5,752 nucleotides of DNA, from NCBI GenBank assembly GCA_002371985.1, contig DFHZ01000140.1, positions 1 through 5,752 on the forward strand, read 5' to 3'. Source of the stretch: Ruminococcaceae bacterium UBA3710. GTDB lineage: Bacteria > Bacillota > Clostridia > Oscillospirales > Acutalibacteraceae. The notes under the pieces are model-generated. The model was not told the DNA's origin. It ran no database searches and was given only the letters and a program-made list of their open reading frames with translations. The translations under genes and the position numbers were made by a program. Every line of letters begins with the position of its first letter. The stretch's first letter is position 1. This document shows positions 1 to 5,752 of the stretch, piece after piece.

Positions 1-858
1 GCAGCATCGGTTTTAGTGTTTACACTACTTGCAAATATTGTTTTATTACCGCTTAGTATCAAAAGTCAGAAATCAACCGTACAGCAAACAAGAATTAAAC
101 CAAAACTTGATGAACTTAAAAAGCGTTACGGTGATGATAAAAAGAAACTTGCCGAAGCACAACAGAAACTCTATCAGGACGAGGGAATTTCAATGTCGGG
201 TGGCTGTCTACCGATGGTATTCCGTCTTGTCTTTATGATTAGTATTTATAATCTTATAAACAGACCGCTGACCTATTTAATGAATATTGATTCAAAGGTT
301 ATTACGGCAGCACAGAAGTTTTTGGATATAAAAACAAGTGGCACAGGTGCTGAACTTGAAATAATAGGCAGAGCCAATGAGTTGACCTCTTCAAAATTCG
401 ATGCCATCAGAAACGGGCTTAAAACTATTGATTTTAACCTGTTTGGTATTGACCTTACGGCTACTCCGAAATTCTCATTTGATTTTTCACAGGCTCAACT
501 TATCTGGCTTATTCCGCTTGGTGCATTTTTAGCCCAGATTATAACAAGTATAATCTCGATGGCTATTCAAAAGAAGAATAATCCGGATGCTCCGAGTATG
601 GCAACTATGATGCTTACTATGCCTTTAATTACTTTGTTTATAGGCTTCAGACTTCCGGGCGGTGTAGGATTTTATTGGATTTGTTCTTCTCTTATCGGCG
701 GACTTATCCAGTCGGCTATTCAAATCCTCTACGGACCTCAAAGAATGCTTGCTAATGAGAGAGCAAAGGAACTAAAAAAACAAATTGAGTTTGAAACAAA
801 GCAAATTGCAAAATCCAATGACAGCAAAAATATATTAAACGGTGAAGAAATAAAATAG
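1..858 (+). CDS. yidC: YidC/OxaA-family membrane protein insertase, 5' end missing
   Basis: This gene encodes the insertase that places and folds proteins in the cytoplasmic membrane, alone or with the Sec translocon. The frame is open from base 1 and gives 285 residues, so the signal/lipoprotein region and the start of the first core membrane segment lie outside the window. Visible are the end of that segment running into LLPLSIKSQKS (residues 15-25), a charged cytoplasmic hairpin (about 26-63), the family signature GGCLP (67-71) with the next membrane segment (about 69-86), an extracytoplasmic loop (about 90-160), and three further hydrophobic segments (about 166-188, 202-219, 221-243) including the PGGVGFYW motif. 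A basic tail follows. Two positions are odd: Asn12 stands where the family usually has its groove Arg, and Arg75 stands where the family usually has Gln in the Q-M-P motif. The downstream jag partner supports the assignment. A GTG at base 16 is internal and is not the true start. Confidence 0.95.
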   Translation, partial: AASVLVFTLLANIVLLPLSIKSQKSTVQQTRIKPKLDELKKRYGDDKKKLAEAQQKLYQDEGISMSGGCLPMVFRLVFMISIYNLINRPLTYLMNIDSKVITAAQKFLDIKTSGTGAELEIIGRANELTSSKFDAIRNGLKTIDFNLFGIDLTATPKFSFDFSQAQLIWLIPLGAFLAQIITSIISMAIQKKNNPDAPSMATMMLTMPLITLFIGFRLPGGVGFYWICSSLIGGLIQSAIQILYGPQRMLANERAKELKKQIEFETKQIAKSNDSKNILNGEEIK

Positions 859-862
859 GAGG
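857..862 (+). promoter_or_regulatory. Ribosome binding site for jag, overlapping the yidC stop
   Basis: AGGAGG begins inside the TAG stop of yidC and lies 8 bases before a TTG codon at 871. This strong site decides the TTG start of jag, and its overlap with the yidC stop suggests translational coupling of the two genes. Confidence 0.85.
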
Positions 863-870
863 TTATAAAT

Positions 871-1815
871 TTGATTAAAGAAGCAAGAGGCTTTGGAGAA
901 GATATTTCCGAAGCACAAGAAAATGCGAGAAAAAATCTGGGCGTTTCGCTTGATGCAGATGTTCAGTTTGAAATAATATCTCAAAGTAAGAAAAAGATAT
1001 TGGGTATTTTCGGCGGTTCCAAAGCAGAGGTAAGAGCCTATGTAGAACTTCCGGATGCTCCTCAAAAGAAGGTTAAGGCCCCGAAAGCAGAAAAGGCTAA
1101 TAAAAAGACAGAAAAGGTGCCAGAAAAAAAGCAGACCGCTAAAAAAGAAGAACCAAAAGAGCAGAAAAAGGAGCAAATTACCGAAGAATTAAAGGACGAG
1201 TCCTTGATTGATAAAAACAGTAAAACATACAGAGCAATTACCTATTTAAAGAGCATTCTTAAAGAATTCGGTTGCGAAGATATAACAGTAAAGGCTCTCG
1301 AAAAGGAAAACAGTGCATTTATTTCTTTTGACGGTAAGGGTCTTGGTGCCGTAATAGGCAGAAGAGGAGAAACCCTTGATGCACTTCAGTATCTGGCAGG
1401 TCTTGCGGCAAATGATGTCGGCGGTTATTTCAAGGTATCTCTTAATATCGGCGATTATCGTGAAAAGCGTGAAAAAGCCCTGATCGGTTTGGCAGGCAGA
1501 GTTGCAAAACAGGTGCTTGAAACCGGCAGAAGCAGGGCTTTGGAGCCTATGAATCCATACGAACGCAGAATTATTCATACGGCTATACAGGAAATCGAAG
1601 GTGTTGTTTCCAATTCAATAGGAGAGGGACAGGATAGGCGAGTTGTAGTTTATTCGGAAAACGGCGATTCGAGACCGCCAAGACTTTCTAACGACCGTCG
1701 CAGAGGCGGAAGAGGTGCAAGAAGACCTAAACGCACTAACAATACTGTTTCTTCTGTTCCTGCAAGAGAACCGAAAAAGGATAACGATATTCCGCTTTAT
1801 GGCAAGATAAATTGA
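871..1815 (+). CDS. jag: Jag/KhpB (SpoIIIJ-associated) RNA-binding protein
   Basis: This is a cytoplasmic RNA-binding protein of 314 residues, encoded beside yidC in many Firmicutes; in streptococci the homologue (KhpB/EloR) works with KhpA in cell elongation and division. Domain order is complete. The Jag N-terminal domain (about 1-58) carries the KKILGIFGGSKAEV segment. A Lys/Glu/Pro-rich low-complexity linker (about 62-110) follows. The KH domain (about 120-195) has its GxxG loop at G163-R-R-G166, and the R3H domain (about 197-262) has ERRIIH at 231-236. A basic Arg/Gly-rich tail (about 268-300) is appended and probably adds non-specific RNA affinity (inference). Translation starts at TTG, chosen because of the AGGAGG 8 bases upstream and because the Jag-N domain begins immediately after it. 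No terminator is visible after the gene. Usually tRNA-modification genes (mnmE, mnmG) follow jag near the replication origin; here rpsU follows instead. Confidence 0.95.
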   Translation: MIKEARGFGEDISEAQENARKNLGVSLDADVQFEIISQSKKKILGIFGGSKAEVRAYVELPDAPQKKVKAPKAEKANKKTEKVPEKKQTAKKEEPKEQKKEQITEELKDESLIDKNSKTYRAITYLKSILKEFGCEDITVKALEKENSAFISFDGKGLGAVIGRRGETLDALQYLAGLAANDVGGYFKVSLNIGDYREKREKALIGLAGRVAKQVLETGRSRALEPMNPYERRIIHTAIQEIEGVVSNSIGEGQDRRVVVYSENGDSRPPRLSNDRRRGGRGARRPKRTNNTVSSVPAREPKKDNDIPLYGKIN

Positions 1816-1841
1816 TAAATACTTTGAATTTATAAAAACTC

Positions 1842-1871
1842 TTGACATAATACAGTTTTTTATTGTATAAT
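1842..1871 (+). promoter_or_regulatory. Consensus sigma-A-type promoter for rpsU
   Basis: TTGACA at 1842-1847 and TATAAT at 1866-1871 are both perfect matches, separated by 18 bases. It sits 26 bases after the jag stop. Transcription would start near 1878, giving a leader of about 40 bases before rpsU. It is the strongest promoter in the window, fitting a highly expressed ribosomal protein gene. Confidence 0.88.
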
Positions 1872-1887
1872 AATATCACAAGTATAA

Positions 1888-1908
1888 CCCCTGCTATTTT
1901 GCGGAGGG
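1888..1908 (+). promoter_or_regulatory. Leader hairpin covering part of the rpsU Shine-Dalgarno
   Basis: Bases 1888-1894 (CCCCTGC) can pair with 1901-1908 (GCGGAGGG), with one bulged A at 1905, a single G-U pair and a six-base loop (TATTTT). The 3' arm contains the first half of the long purine run GGAGGGAGGG (1903-1912), so folding would hide it while leaving 1909-1912 free. The pairing is read by eye; a regulatory role is inference. Confidence 0.45.
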
Positions 1909-1912
1909 AGGG
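1903..1912 (+). promoter_or_regulatory. Extended ribosome binding site of rpsU
   Basis: GGAGGGAGGG is a double-length Shine-Dalgarno-like purine run ending 7 bases before the ATG at 1920. It offers two alternative pairing registers for the 3' end of 16S rRNA, the first of which lies in the leader hairpin. Confidence 0.8.
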
Positions 1913-1919
1913 AATATAA

Positions 1920-2096
1920 ATGAGTCAAGTAAAAGTAAAAGAGAATGAATCGCTCGATAATGCTCTTCGCCGTTTTAAAAGACAAACGGCAAAGGATGGT
2001 GTTATCCAAGAGGTTCGTAAGAGAGAGCATTATGAAAAGCCCTCTGTAAAGCGTAAAAAGAAGTCGGAAGCTGCTCGTAAGAGAAAGTTCCGCTAA
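1920..2096 (+). CDS. rpsU: 30S ribosomal protein S21 (bS21)
   Basis: This 58-residue protein is a component of the small ribosomal subunit. It sits near the 3' end of 16S rRNA and assists mRNA binding during initiation. The sequence has the family pattern: an N-terminal [19 protein letters not shown] (residues 4-22), then [20 protein letters not shown] (31-50) and a strongly basic C-terminal end AARKRKFR. Length is typical for Gram-positive S21. The ATG follows a long GGAGGGAGGG site by 7 bases. The gene has its own consensus promoter and is closed by an intrinsic terminator 10 bases after the stop, so it can be a monocistronic unit. In many Firmicutes rpsU lies next to yqeY; that neighbour is not here. 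Confidence 0.96.
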   Translation: MSQVKVKENESLDNALRRFKRQTAKDGVIQEVRKREHYEKPSVKRKKKSEAARKRKFR

Positions 2097-2105
2097 TTTA
2101 GCATT

Positions 2106-2140
2106 AAAAAGGCGGTTATTTTACCGCCTTTTTTCTTTTT
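2106..2140 (+). terminator. Intrinsic terminator after rpsU
   Basis: GGCGGT (2111-2116) pairs perfectly with ACCGCC (2123-2128) around a six-base TATTTT loop. The stem can be lengthened by flanking A (2106-2110) and T (2129-2134) runs, and a T-rich tract extends to 2140. Because A precedes and T follows the stem it could also work on the other strand. The T tract ends directly at the ribosome binding site of the next gene. Confidence 0.92.
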
Positions 2141-2150
2141 AGGAGTTATT

Positions 2151-2651
2151 ATGTTACTTAAACCGACACTAAAATTAGAAAAAATAACAGATATTTCTGT
2201 GGAACTGTTAAATAAATTCAATATAACCGCTTTGATACTTGATGTTGATAATACACTGTCAACGCACCACGGTATGGTCCTTTGCGACGGGCTCCAAAAT
2301 TGGCTTGATACTATGCGTAAAAACGGAATTAAGTTAGTTATTCTTTCTAATTCCACTAAAAAAAGAGTAAAGCCATTTGCCGAAAAGATTGATTTGGACT
2401 TTTTGTCTACAGGACTGAAACCGCTCTTTGTAGGCTATATGAGGGCGATAAAAAGGCTCGGTGAAAAAAGAAAGAATACCGCCATAGTAGGCGACCAGAT
2501 TTTTACCGATGTTCTCGGCGGTAATGCTTCGTTTATTAAAACTATTTTGCTCACTCCGATTAAACCCGAATCAAGTCTTAGATTCAGGTTTAAAAGGAAA
2601 CTTGAAAAATTGGTCTATAGGTTATATAAAATTGAAAATTATAAAGGGTGA
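2151..2651 (+). CDS. yqeG: YqeG-family HAD (subclass IIIA) phosphatase
   Basis: This is a predicted cytoplasmic phosphohydrolase of 166 residues, close to the usual YqeG length. HAD motifs are in order: motif I DVDNTL with nucleophile Asp31 and acid/base Asp33, motif II SNS at 66-68, a Lys-Pro at 90-91 where this family places motif III, and motif IV GDQIFTD at 114-120 with Asp115 and Asp120 for Mg2+ binding. All catalytic residues are present. The C-terminal stretch (about 143-160) is rich in Arg/Lys with spaced hydrophobics, which could favour contact with membrane or nucleic acid (inference). The family is related to yeast Gep4, a phosphatidylglycerophosphate phosphatase, so a lipid phosphate substrate is possible but not shown by the sequence. 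ATG follows AGGAG (2141-2145) by 5 bases. There is no room for a promoter between the rpsU terminator and this start. Confidence 0.88.
   Translation: MLLKPTLKLEKITDISVELLNKFNITALILDVDNTLSTHHGMVLCDGLQNWLDTMRKNGIKLVILSNSTKKRVKPFAEKIDLDFLSTGLKPLFVGYMRAIKRLGEKRKNTAIVGDQIFTDVLGGNASFIKTILLTPIKPESSLRFRFKRKLEKLVYRLYKIENYKG
2643..2651 (+). promoter_or_regulatory. Ribosome binding site of the endonuclease IV-like gene
   Basis: AAAGGGTGA includes the TGA stop of yqeG and ends 8 bases before the ATG at 2660. The overlap of site and stop suggests coupled translation of the two genes. Confidence 0.65.
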
Positions 2652-2659
2652 AAAATTAA

Positions 2660-3514
2660 ATGTCTTGTAAATTCGGACCTGCCGGAAATTCTATTTCATT
2701 TACAAAAATGGGATATAAAAGCAGTCTGCAAGTGCCGGAGTATCTAACCGTTATGGGGCTTGATGCTTTTGAGTATCAATGCGGCAGAGGAGTAAATATC
2801 GGTACAGGGAAGGCTACTGAACTCGGTATTATAGCAAAAGAAAAAGGAATAACCCTTTCACTACACGCACCGTATTATATTTCAATGTCTTCGGTGGATG
2901 AAGAAAAAAGACTTAACTCAATAAACTATATTCTGGCAAGTGCAAGAGCAGTAAAGGCTATGGGCGGAAACAGAATTGTTGTTCATACCGGCTCTTGCGG
3001 TAAAATCTCACGAGAAGAAGCCTTGATTCTTGCAAAAGATACTATGAAAAAATCGCTTGATGCCCTTGATAATGAGGGTTTAGGTGATATACATATTTGC
3101 CCTGAAACAATGGGTAAAGTAAATCAACTCGGAACTTTGGACGAGGTTATCGAACTTTGCAAACTTGACGAAAGGCTTATCCCGTGTATAGATTTCGGGC
3201 ATTTGAATGCGAGAGATTTAGGCTTTTTTAAAACAAAGGACGACTACAAAATTGTATATGAAAAAATCGAAAACAATCTCGGCATAGACAGACTTAAATC
3301 TTTCCACTCTCACTTTTCAAAGATAGAATATACCGCAGGCGGCGAAAAAAGGCATCTGACATTTGAAGATACGGTTTACGGTCCTGATTTTGAGCCGGTT
3401 ATGGAACTGTCGGCAAAGAAAAACTGTAATAATATCTTTATTTGCGAATCAGACGGTACTCAGGCGGAAGATTCTAAAAAAATGAAAGATTATTACGATT
3501 ATATTACAAAATAG
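2660..3514 (+). CDS. Endonuclease IV-like (Nfo-type) AP endonuclease, TIM-barrel
   Basis: This 284-residue protein has the length and layout of endonuclease IV, the zinc enzyme that cuts DNA at abasic sites in base excision repair. Likely metal ligands appear in the expected order and spacing: His69 in SLHAPYY, His109 in VVHTGS, Glu149 in CPET, Asp178 and His181 in IDFGH, His216 in SFHSH, His232 in EKRHL, and Glu263 in CESDG. The exception is the position matching E. coli Asp229, which is Lys230 here in the EKRH segment. The HSHFSKIEYTAGGEKRH region also differs from the HLND-type segment of E. coli Nfo, suggesting a diverged branch of the family. The gene starts 8 bases after the yqeG stop and appears co-transcribed with it. 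A sugar isomerase-type TIM barrel is the main alternative; the full ligand set makes it less likely. I withhold the symbol nfo because activity on abasic DNA cannot be read from the sequence. Confidence 0.82.
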   Translation: MSCKFGPAGNSISFTKMGYKSSLQVPEYLTVMGLDAFEYQCGRGVNIGTGKATELGIIAKEKGITLSLHAPYYISMSSVDEEKRLNSINYILASARAVKAMGGNRIVVHTGSCGKISREEALILAKDTMKKSLDALDNEGLGDIHICPETMGKVNQLGTLDEVIELCKLDERLIPCIDFGHLNARDLGFFKTKDDYKIVYEKIENNLGIDRLKSFHSHFSKIEYTAGGEKRHLTFEDTVYGPDFEPVMELSAKKNCNNIFICESDGTQAEDSKKMKDYYDYITK

Positions 3515-3523
3515 TCGTTTTGT

Positions 3524-3552
3524 TTGATTTATTGCGATTTTGGGTTTATAAT
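3524..3552 (+). promoter_or_regulatory. Sigma-A-type promoter for trkA-trkH
   Basis: TTGATT at 3524-3529 and a perfect TATAAT at 3547-3552 are separated by 17 bases. They lie in the gap after the endonuclease gene stop (3514). Transcription would start near 3559, leaving a leader of about 25 bases before the TTG start of trkA. The -10 match is perfect; the -35 matches four of six positions. Confidence 0.75.
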
Positions 3553-3566
3553 ACCTAAAGATTTTC

Positions 3567-3574
3567 GGAAGGAG
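3567..3574 (+). promoter_or_regulatory. Ribosome binding site that sets the trkA start
   Basis: GGAAGGAG ends 9 bases before TTG at 3584. No comparable site precedes the longer open frame beginning at 3524, so this site decides the start. Confidence 0.82.
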
Positions 3575-3583
3575 ACGGCATAT

Positions 3584-4948
3584 TTGAATATTATTATTGC
3601 GGGTTATGGCAAAATCGGTGATGTTTTAATTAAAAATTTGACAGATGAAGGTCATAATGTTGTTGTTATAGATAAGGACCCTTTTGTTTTAAAACAGGCA
3701 ACAAATCTGTACGATATTATGTGTGTTTGCGGTAACGGTGCCGACTATGACACACTTATAGAAGCAGGAATAAGAAATACAGATGTTTATATTGCAGTTA
3801 CCGGGTCGGACGAACTTAATATGCTTAGTTGCTTTATAGCAAGAAAACTCGGTGCGGCACATACGATTGCAAGAATCAGAACTCCCGAATACAACGATAA
3901 TAACGAGGGATTTAACTTCCTAAAACAGCAACTTGATTTATCCCTTGCTATAAACCCCGAACAGTTGGCGGCAAGAGAACTGTTCAATATTTTGAAATTC
4001 CCAAGTGCCGTTAATATCGAGCATTTTGCAAGAAGAAAATTTGAGATGGTTGAGATTATTCTCAAAAAAGATTCTGTTTTAGACGGTATGAATCTTATCG
4101 AACTCAGAAAAAAATTCTCGGAAAATTTCCTTGTATGTGTTGTAAGAAGGGGAGATAAGGTCTATATACCGGACGGTAACTTTGTCCTTAAATCGGGAGA
4201 TAAAATCGGACTTACCGCATCCCCTATTGAAATACAAAAACTGCTTAAGAAACTTGCAATTTTAAGAAAAAAGGCAAGAAATATAATGATTTTGGGCGGA
4301 AGCAGAACGGCATATTATCTTTCAAGACTGCTTTTGTCAAGCGGTAACAATGTCAAGATTATAGAAAAAGACAAGGGGCGCTGTGAACAATTAAGTAATT
4401 TATTGCCGGAAGCAACTATTATTTTCGGTGATGGTGCAAGCGGGGAGGTCCTTTTTGAAGAGGGTCTTATGTCGATGGACGCCTTTGTTTCTCTTACCGA
4501 TATGGACGAAGAGAATATACTGCTTTCTTCTTTTGCTTCTTCGCAAAATGTACCTACCGTTATATCTAAAGTAAATAGAACGGAACTTGCGAATATGGCT
4601 GAAAGATTCGGTCTCGACTGCATAGTATCTCCTAAAATGATGATAGCCGATGTAATTATGAGATATGCGAGGGCTTTGCAAAATACCGCCGGCAGCAAAA
4701 TGGAAACGCTTTATAAGGTTATGGACGGTAAAGCGGAAGCGGTCGAGTTTATCGTTGAGGATACATTCGAGCATGTCGGCATACCATTAAGAGATTTAAA
4801 GACAAAGGATAATATGATAATTGCAGGAATAATTAGAGGCAGAAAAGCCATTATTCCTTCAGGTAATGATATAATTATGCCGAATGACAGGGTTGTAGTA
4901 ATCGTCGCAGGTCAAAATCTGGACGATTTGTCCGATATAATTAAATAA
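3584..4948 (+). CDS. trkA: Trk potassium uptake system regulatory subunit TrkA
   Basis: This cytoplasmic protein forms the gating ring beneath the TrkH channel and responds to nucleotides. From the TTG at 3584 it has 454 residues, near the 458 of E. coli TrkA, and begins MNIIIAGYGKIG as the family does. It has a duplicated RCK layout. RCK-N 1 has the Rossmann glycine motif GYGKIG at 7-12 and the strand-end acid Asp30. TrkA-C 1 spans about 155-215. RCK-N 2 begins IMILGGSRTAYYLS at about 234-247, with acid Glu261 in IIEKD. TrkA-C 2 spans about 375-450. In the second Rossmann motif the final glycine is Ala (GGSRTA), so nucleotide binding there may be altered. The open frame extends 20 codons upstream to 3524, but those codons overlap the promoter. 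trkH follows after 16 bases, so the two form an operon. Confidence 0.94.
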   Translation: MNIIIAGYGKIGDVLIKNLTDEGHNVVVIDKDPFVLKQATNLYDIMCVCGNGADYDTLIEAGIRNTDVYIAVTGSDELNMLSCFIARKLGAAHTIARIRTPEYNDNNEGFNFLKQQLDLSLAINPEQLAARELFNILKFPSAVNIEHFARRKFEMVEIILKKDSVLDGMNLIELRKKFSENFLVCVVRRGDKVYIPDGNFVLKSGDKIGLTASPIEIQKLLKKLAILRKKARNIMILGGSRTAYYLSRLLLSSGNNVKIIEKDKGRCEQLSNLLPEATIIFGDGASGEVLFEEGLMSMDAFVSLTDMDEENILLSSFASSQNVPTVISKVNRTELANMAERFGLDCIVSPKMMIADVIMRYARALQNTAGSKMETLYKVMDGKAEAVEFIVEDTFEHVGIPLRDLKTKDNMIIAGIIRGRKAIIPSGNDIIMPNDRVVVIVAGQNLDDLSDIIK

Positions 4949-4955
4949 GGGTGAG
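4947..4955 (+). promoter_or_regulatory. Ribosome binding site of trkH
   Basis: AAGGGTGAG overlaps the TAA stop of trkA and ends 9 bases before the ATG at 4965, as expected for a translationally linked pair. Confidence 0.65.
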
Positions 4956-4964
4956 AACTAATAT

Positions 4965-5752
4965 ATGAATACCAAGATGGTTTTTTATATTACGGGTAAG
5001 ATAATCGTAACCGTATCACTTTTAATGCTTTTGCCTTTAATGGTTGCTTTGTATTATAAAGAAACTGCCTCTATGCTCAGTTTCATATATGTTTTGGCAG
5101 CCGGTTTATTGTTTGGTCTTGCGATGACCTATCTTTGCAGAAAAAAAGACGGTGTTTTGTATGCAAAAGACGGCTTTATCGTTGTAACACTCGCTTGGTT
5201 ATTAGTTTCAATTATGGGTGCAATGCCGTTTGTAATAAGCGGTGAAATACCTAATTTCACCGATGCTTTTTTTGAAACGGTAAGCGGATTTACAACAACG
5301 GGTGCTTCGATACTTAAAAATGTCGAGGCAATGAGTAAATCTATGCTTTTTTGGCGTAGTTTCACGCATTTCATAGGCGGTATGGGCGTTATTGTTTTTG
5401 TTATGGCGGTAATGCCGAGTGTTTCCAAAAGGTCAATTCATATTTTAAGGGCGGAAATGCCCGGACCTACCGTAGATAAAATTATGCCTAAGGCAAAAGA
5501 TACCGCAAAAATTCTTTATATAATATATATCGGTATGACCGTTATTGAGGTTGCTATGCTGACTTTGGGCGGAATGCCCTTGTTTGATAGTTTGCTTCAT
5601 TCTTTCGGTACGGCAGGTACCGGCGGTTTCGGTATCAAAGCGGACAGCATTGCCGGATATAATAGTTATTGCCAATGGGTTATAGGGATATTTATGGTGC
5701 TTTTCGGTGTAAACTTCAATGTTTATTATTTGCTTATTATTAAGCATTCAAG
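4965..5752 (+). CDS. trkH: Trk potassium uptake channel subunit TrkH, 3' end missing
   Basis: This is the membrane pore subunit of the Trk K+ uptake system, working with TrkA encoded just upstream. The frame runs unbroken from ATG at 4965 to the window edge, giving 262 complete codons of a protein that is usually about 480 residues. Visible are N-terminal hydrophobic segments (about 10-30, 36-57, 70-92), the first pore loop with filter TVSGFTTTGAS at 105-115, the HFIGGMGVIVF segment (135-145), the cytoplasmic RAEMPGPTVDKIMPKAKDTA stretch (162-181) typical of the family, a further membrane segment (about 183-202), and the second pore loop with GTAGTGGFG at 215-223. The remaining two pore repeats lie beyond the edge. 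The residue pattern, including Thr/Ser-rich single-glycine filters, fits TrkH/KtrB; the RAEMPGP segment and the full-length two-RCK TrkA partner favour TrkH. Confidence 0.94.
   Translation, partial: MNTKMVFYITGKIIVTVSLLMLLPLMVALYYKETASMLSFIYVLAAGLLFGLAMTYLCRKKDGVLYAKDGFIVVTLAWLLVSIMGAMPFVISGEIPNFTDAFFETVSGFTTTGASILKNVEAMSKSMLFWRSFTHFIGGMGVIVFVMAVMPSVSKRSIHILRAEMPGPTVDKIMPKAKDTAKILYIIYIGMTVIEVAMLTLGGMPLFDSLLHSFGTAGTGGFGIKADSIAGYNSYCQWVIGIFMVLFGVNFNVYYLLIIKHS

Noticed and set aside
835..1176. 113-residue open frame on the - strand with many Phe and Leu residues
   Set aside because: It is the reverse shadow of the A-rich, Lys/Glu-rich linker of jag; no ribosome binding site and no recognisable domain.
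1051..1200. A-rich repetitive stretch suggesting a repeat array
   Set aside because: It encodes the Lys/Glu/Pro linker of Jag and shows only low complexity, with no regular repeat unit or spacers.
1864..1871. Extended -10 (TGn before TATAAT) in the rpsU promoter
   Set aside because: TG is directly next to TATAAT without the intervening base, so the spacing does not match the extended -10 element.
2660..3514. Annotation as a sugar isomerase/epimerase of the xylose isomerase-like TIM-barrel group
   Set aside because: The ordered set of His/Glu/Asp ligands with spacing nearly identical to endonuclease IV fits the Nfo family better, though a divergent function remains possible.
3515..3583. Possible c-di-AMP (ydaO-type) or other riboswitch ahead of the trkA-trkH operon, as seen for K+ transport genes in some Firmicutes
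   Set aside because: The gap is only 69 bases and is mostly promoter; the predicted leader of about 25 bases is far too short for such an RNA.
4315..4774. Two overlapping - strand open frames opposite trkA
   Set aside because: They lie wholly within the well-supported trkA gene, have no recognisable protein pattern, and reflect codon bias of the + strand.

Overview
The window is AT-rich and reads like a piece of a low-GC Gram-positive (Firmicutes) chromosome. A clostridial, possibly Oscillospiraceae/Ruminococcaceae-like, member is my best guess. The reasons are the yidC-jag gene pair, strong AGGAGG-type ribosome binding sites, TTG start codons, a small very basic S21 protein, a YqeG-type phosphatase and consensus sigma-A-like promoters. 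All genes lie on the + strand and coding density is high. I see no mobile element, CRISPR array, tRNA or rRNA.

Layout: (1) the 3' part of yidC (membrane protein insertase, cut by the window's left edge), followed by jag/khpB (RNA-binding KH-R3H protein), with the jag ribosome binding site overlapping the yidC stop; (2) a 104-base gap holding a perfect-consensus promoter and a short leader with a hairpin over part of the Shine-Dalgarno, then rpsU (58-residue ribosomal protein S21) and a strong intrinsic terminator; (3) yqeG (HAD-family phosphatase) and an endonuclease IV-like TIM-barrel gene, tightly coupled, with no visible promoter of their own and so probably served by read-through of the rpsU terminator; (4) a second promoter in a 69-base gap, then trkA and the 5' part of trkH, the regulatory and channel subunits of a Trk potassium uptake system, cut by the right edge.

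The genes are mostly housekeeping: membrane protein insertion and RNA binding, translation initiation, a phosphatase, DNA repair and K+ homeostasis. I find no clear new multi-gene system. The points that merit a second look are in the details. YidC has Asn where the family normally has its groove arginine, and a new arginine in the next membrane segment. The S21 leader may hide half of an unusually long Shine-Dalgarno. The S21 terminator runs straight into the yqeG ribosome binding site. The endonuclease IV homologue lacks one metal ligand. The trkA start is fixed by a promoter lying inside the longer open frame.
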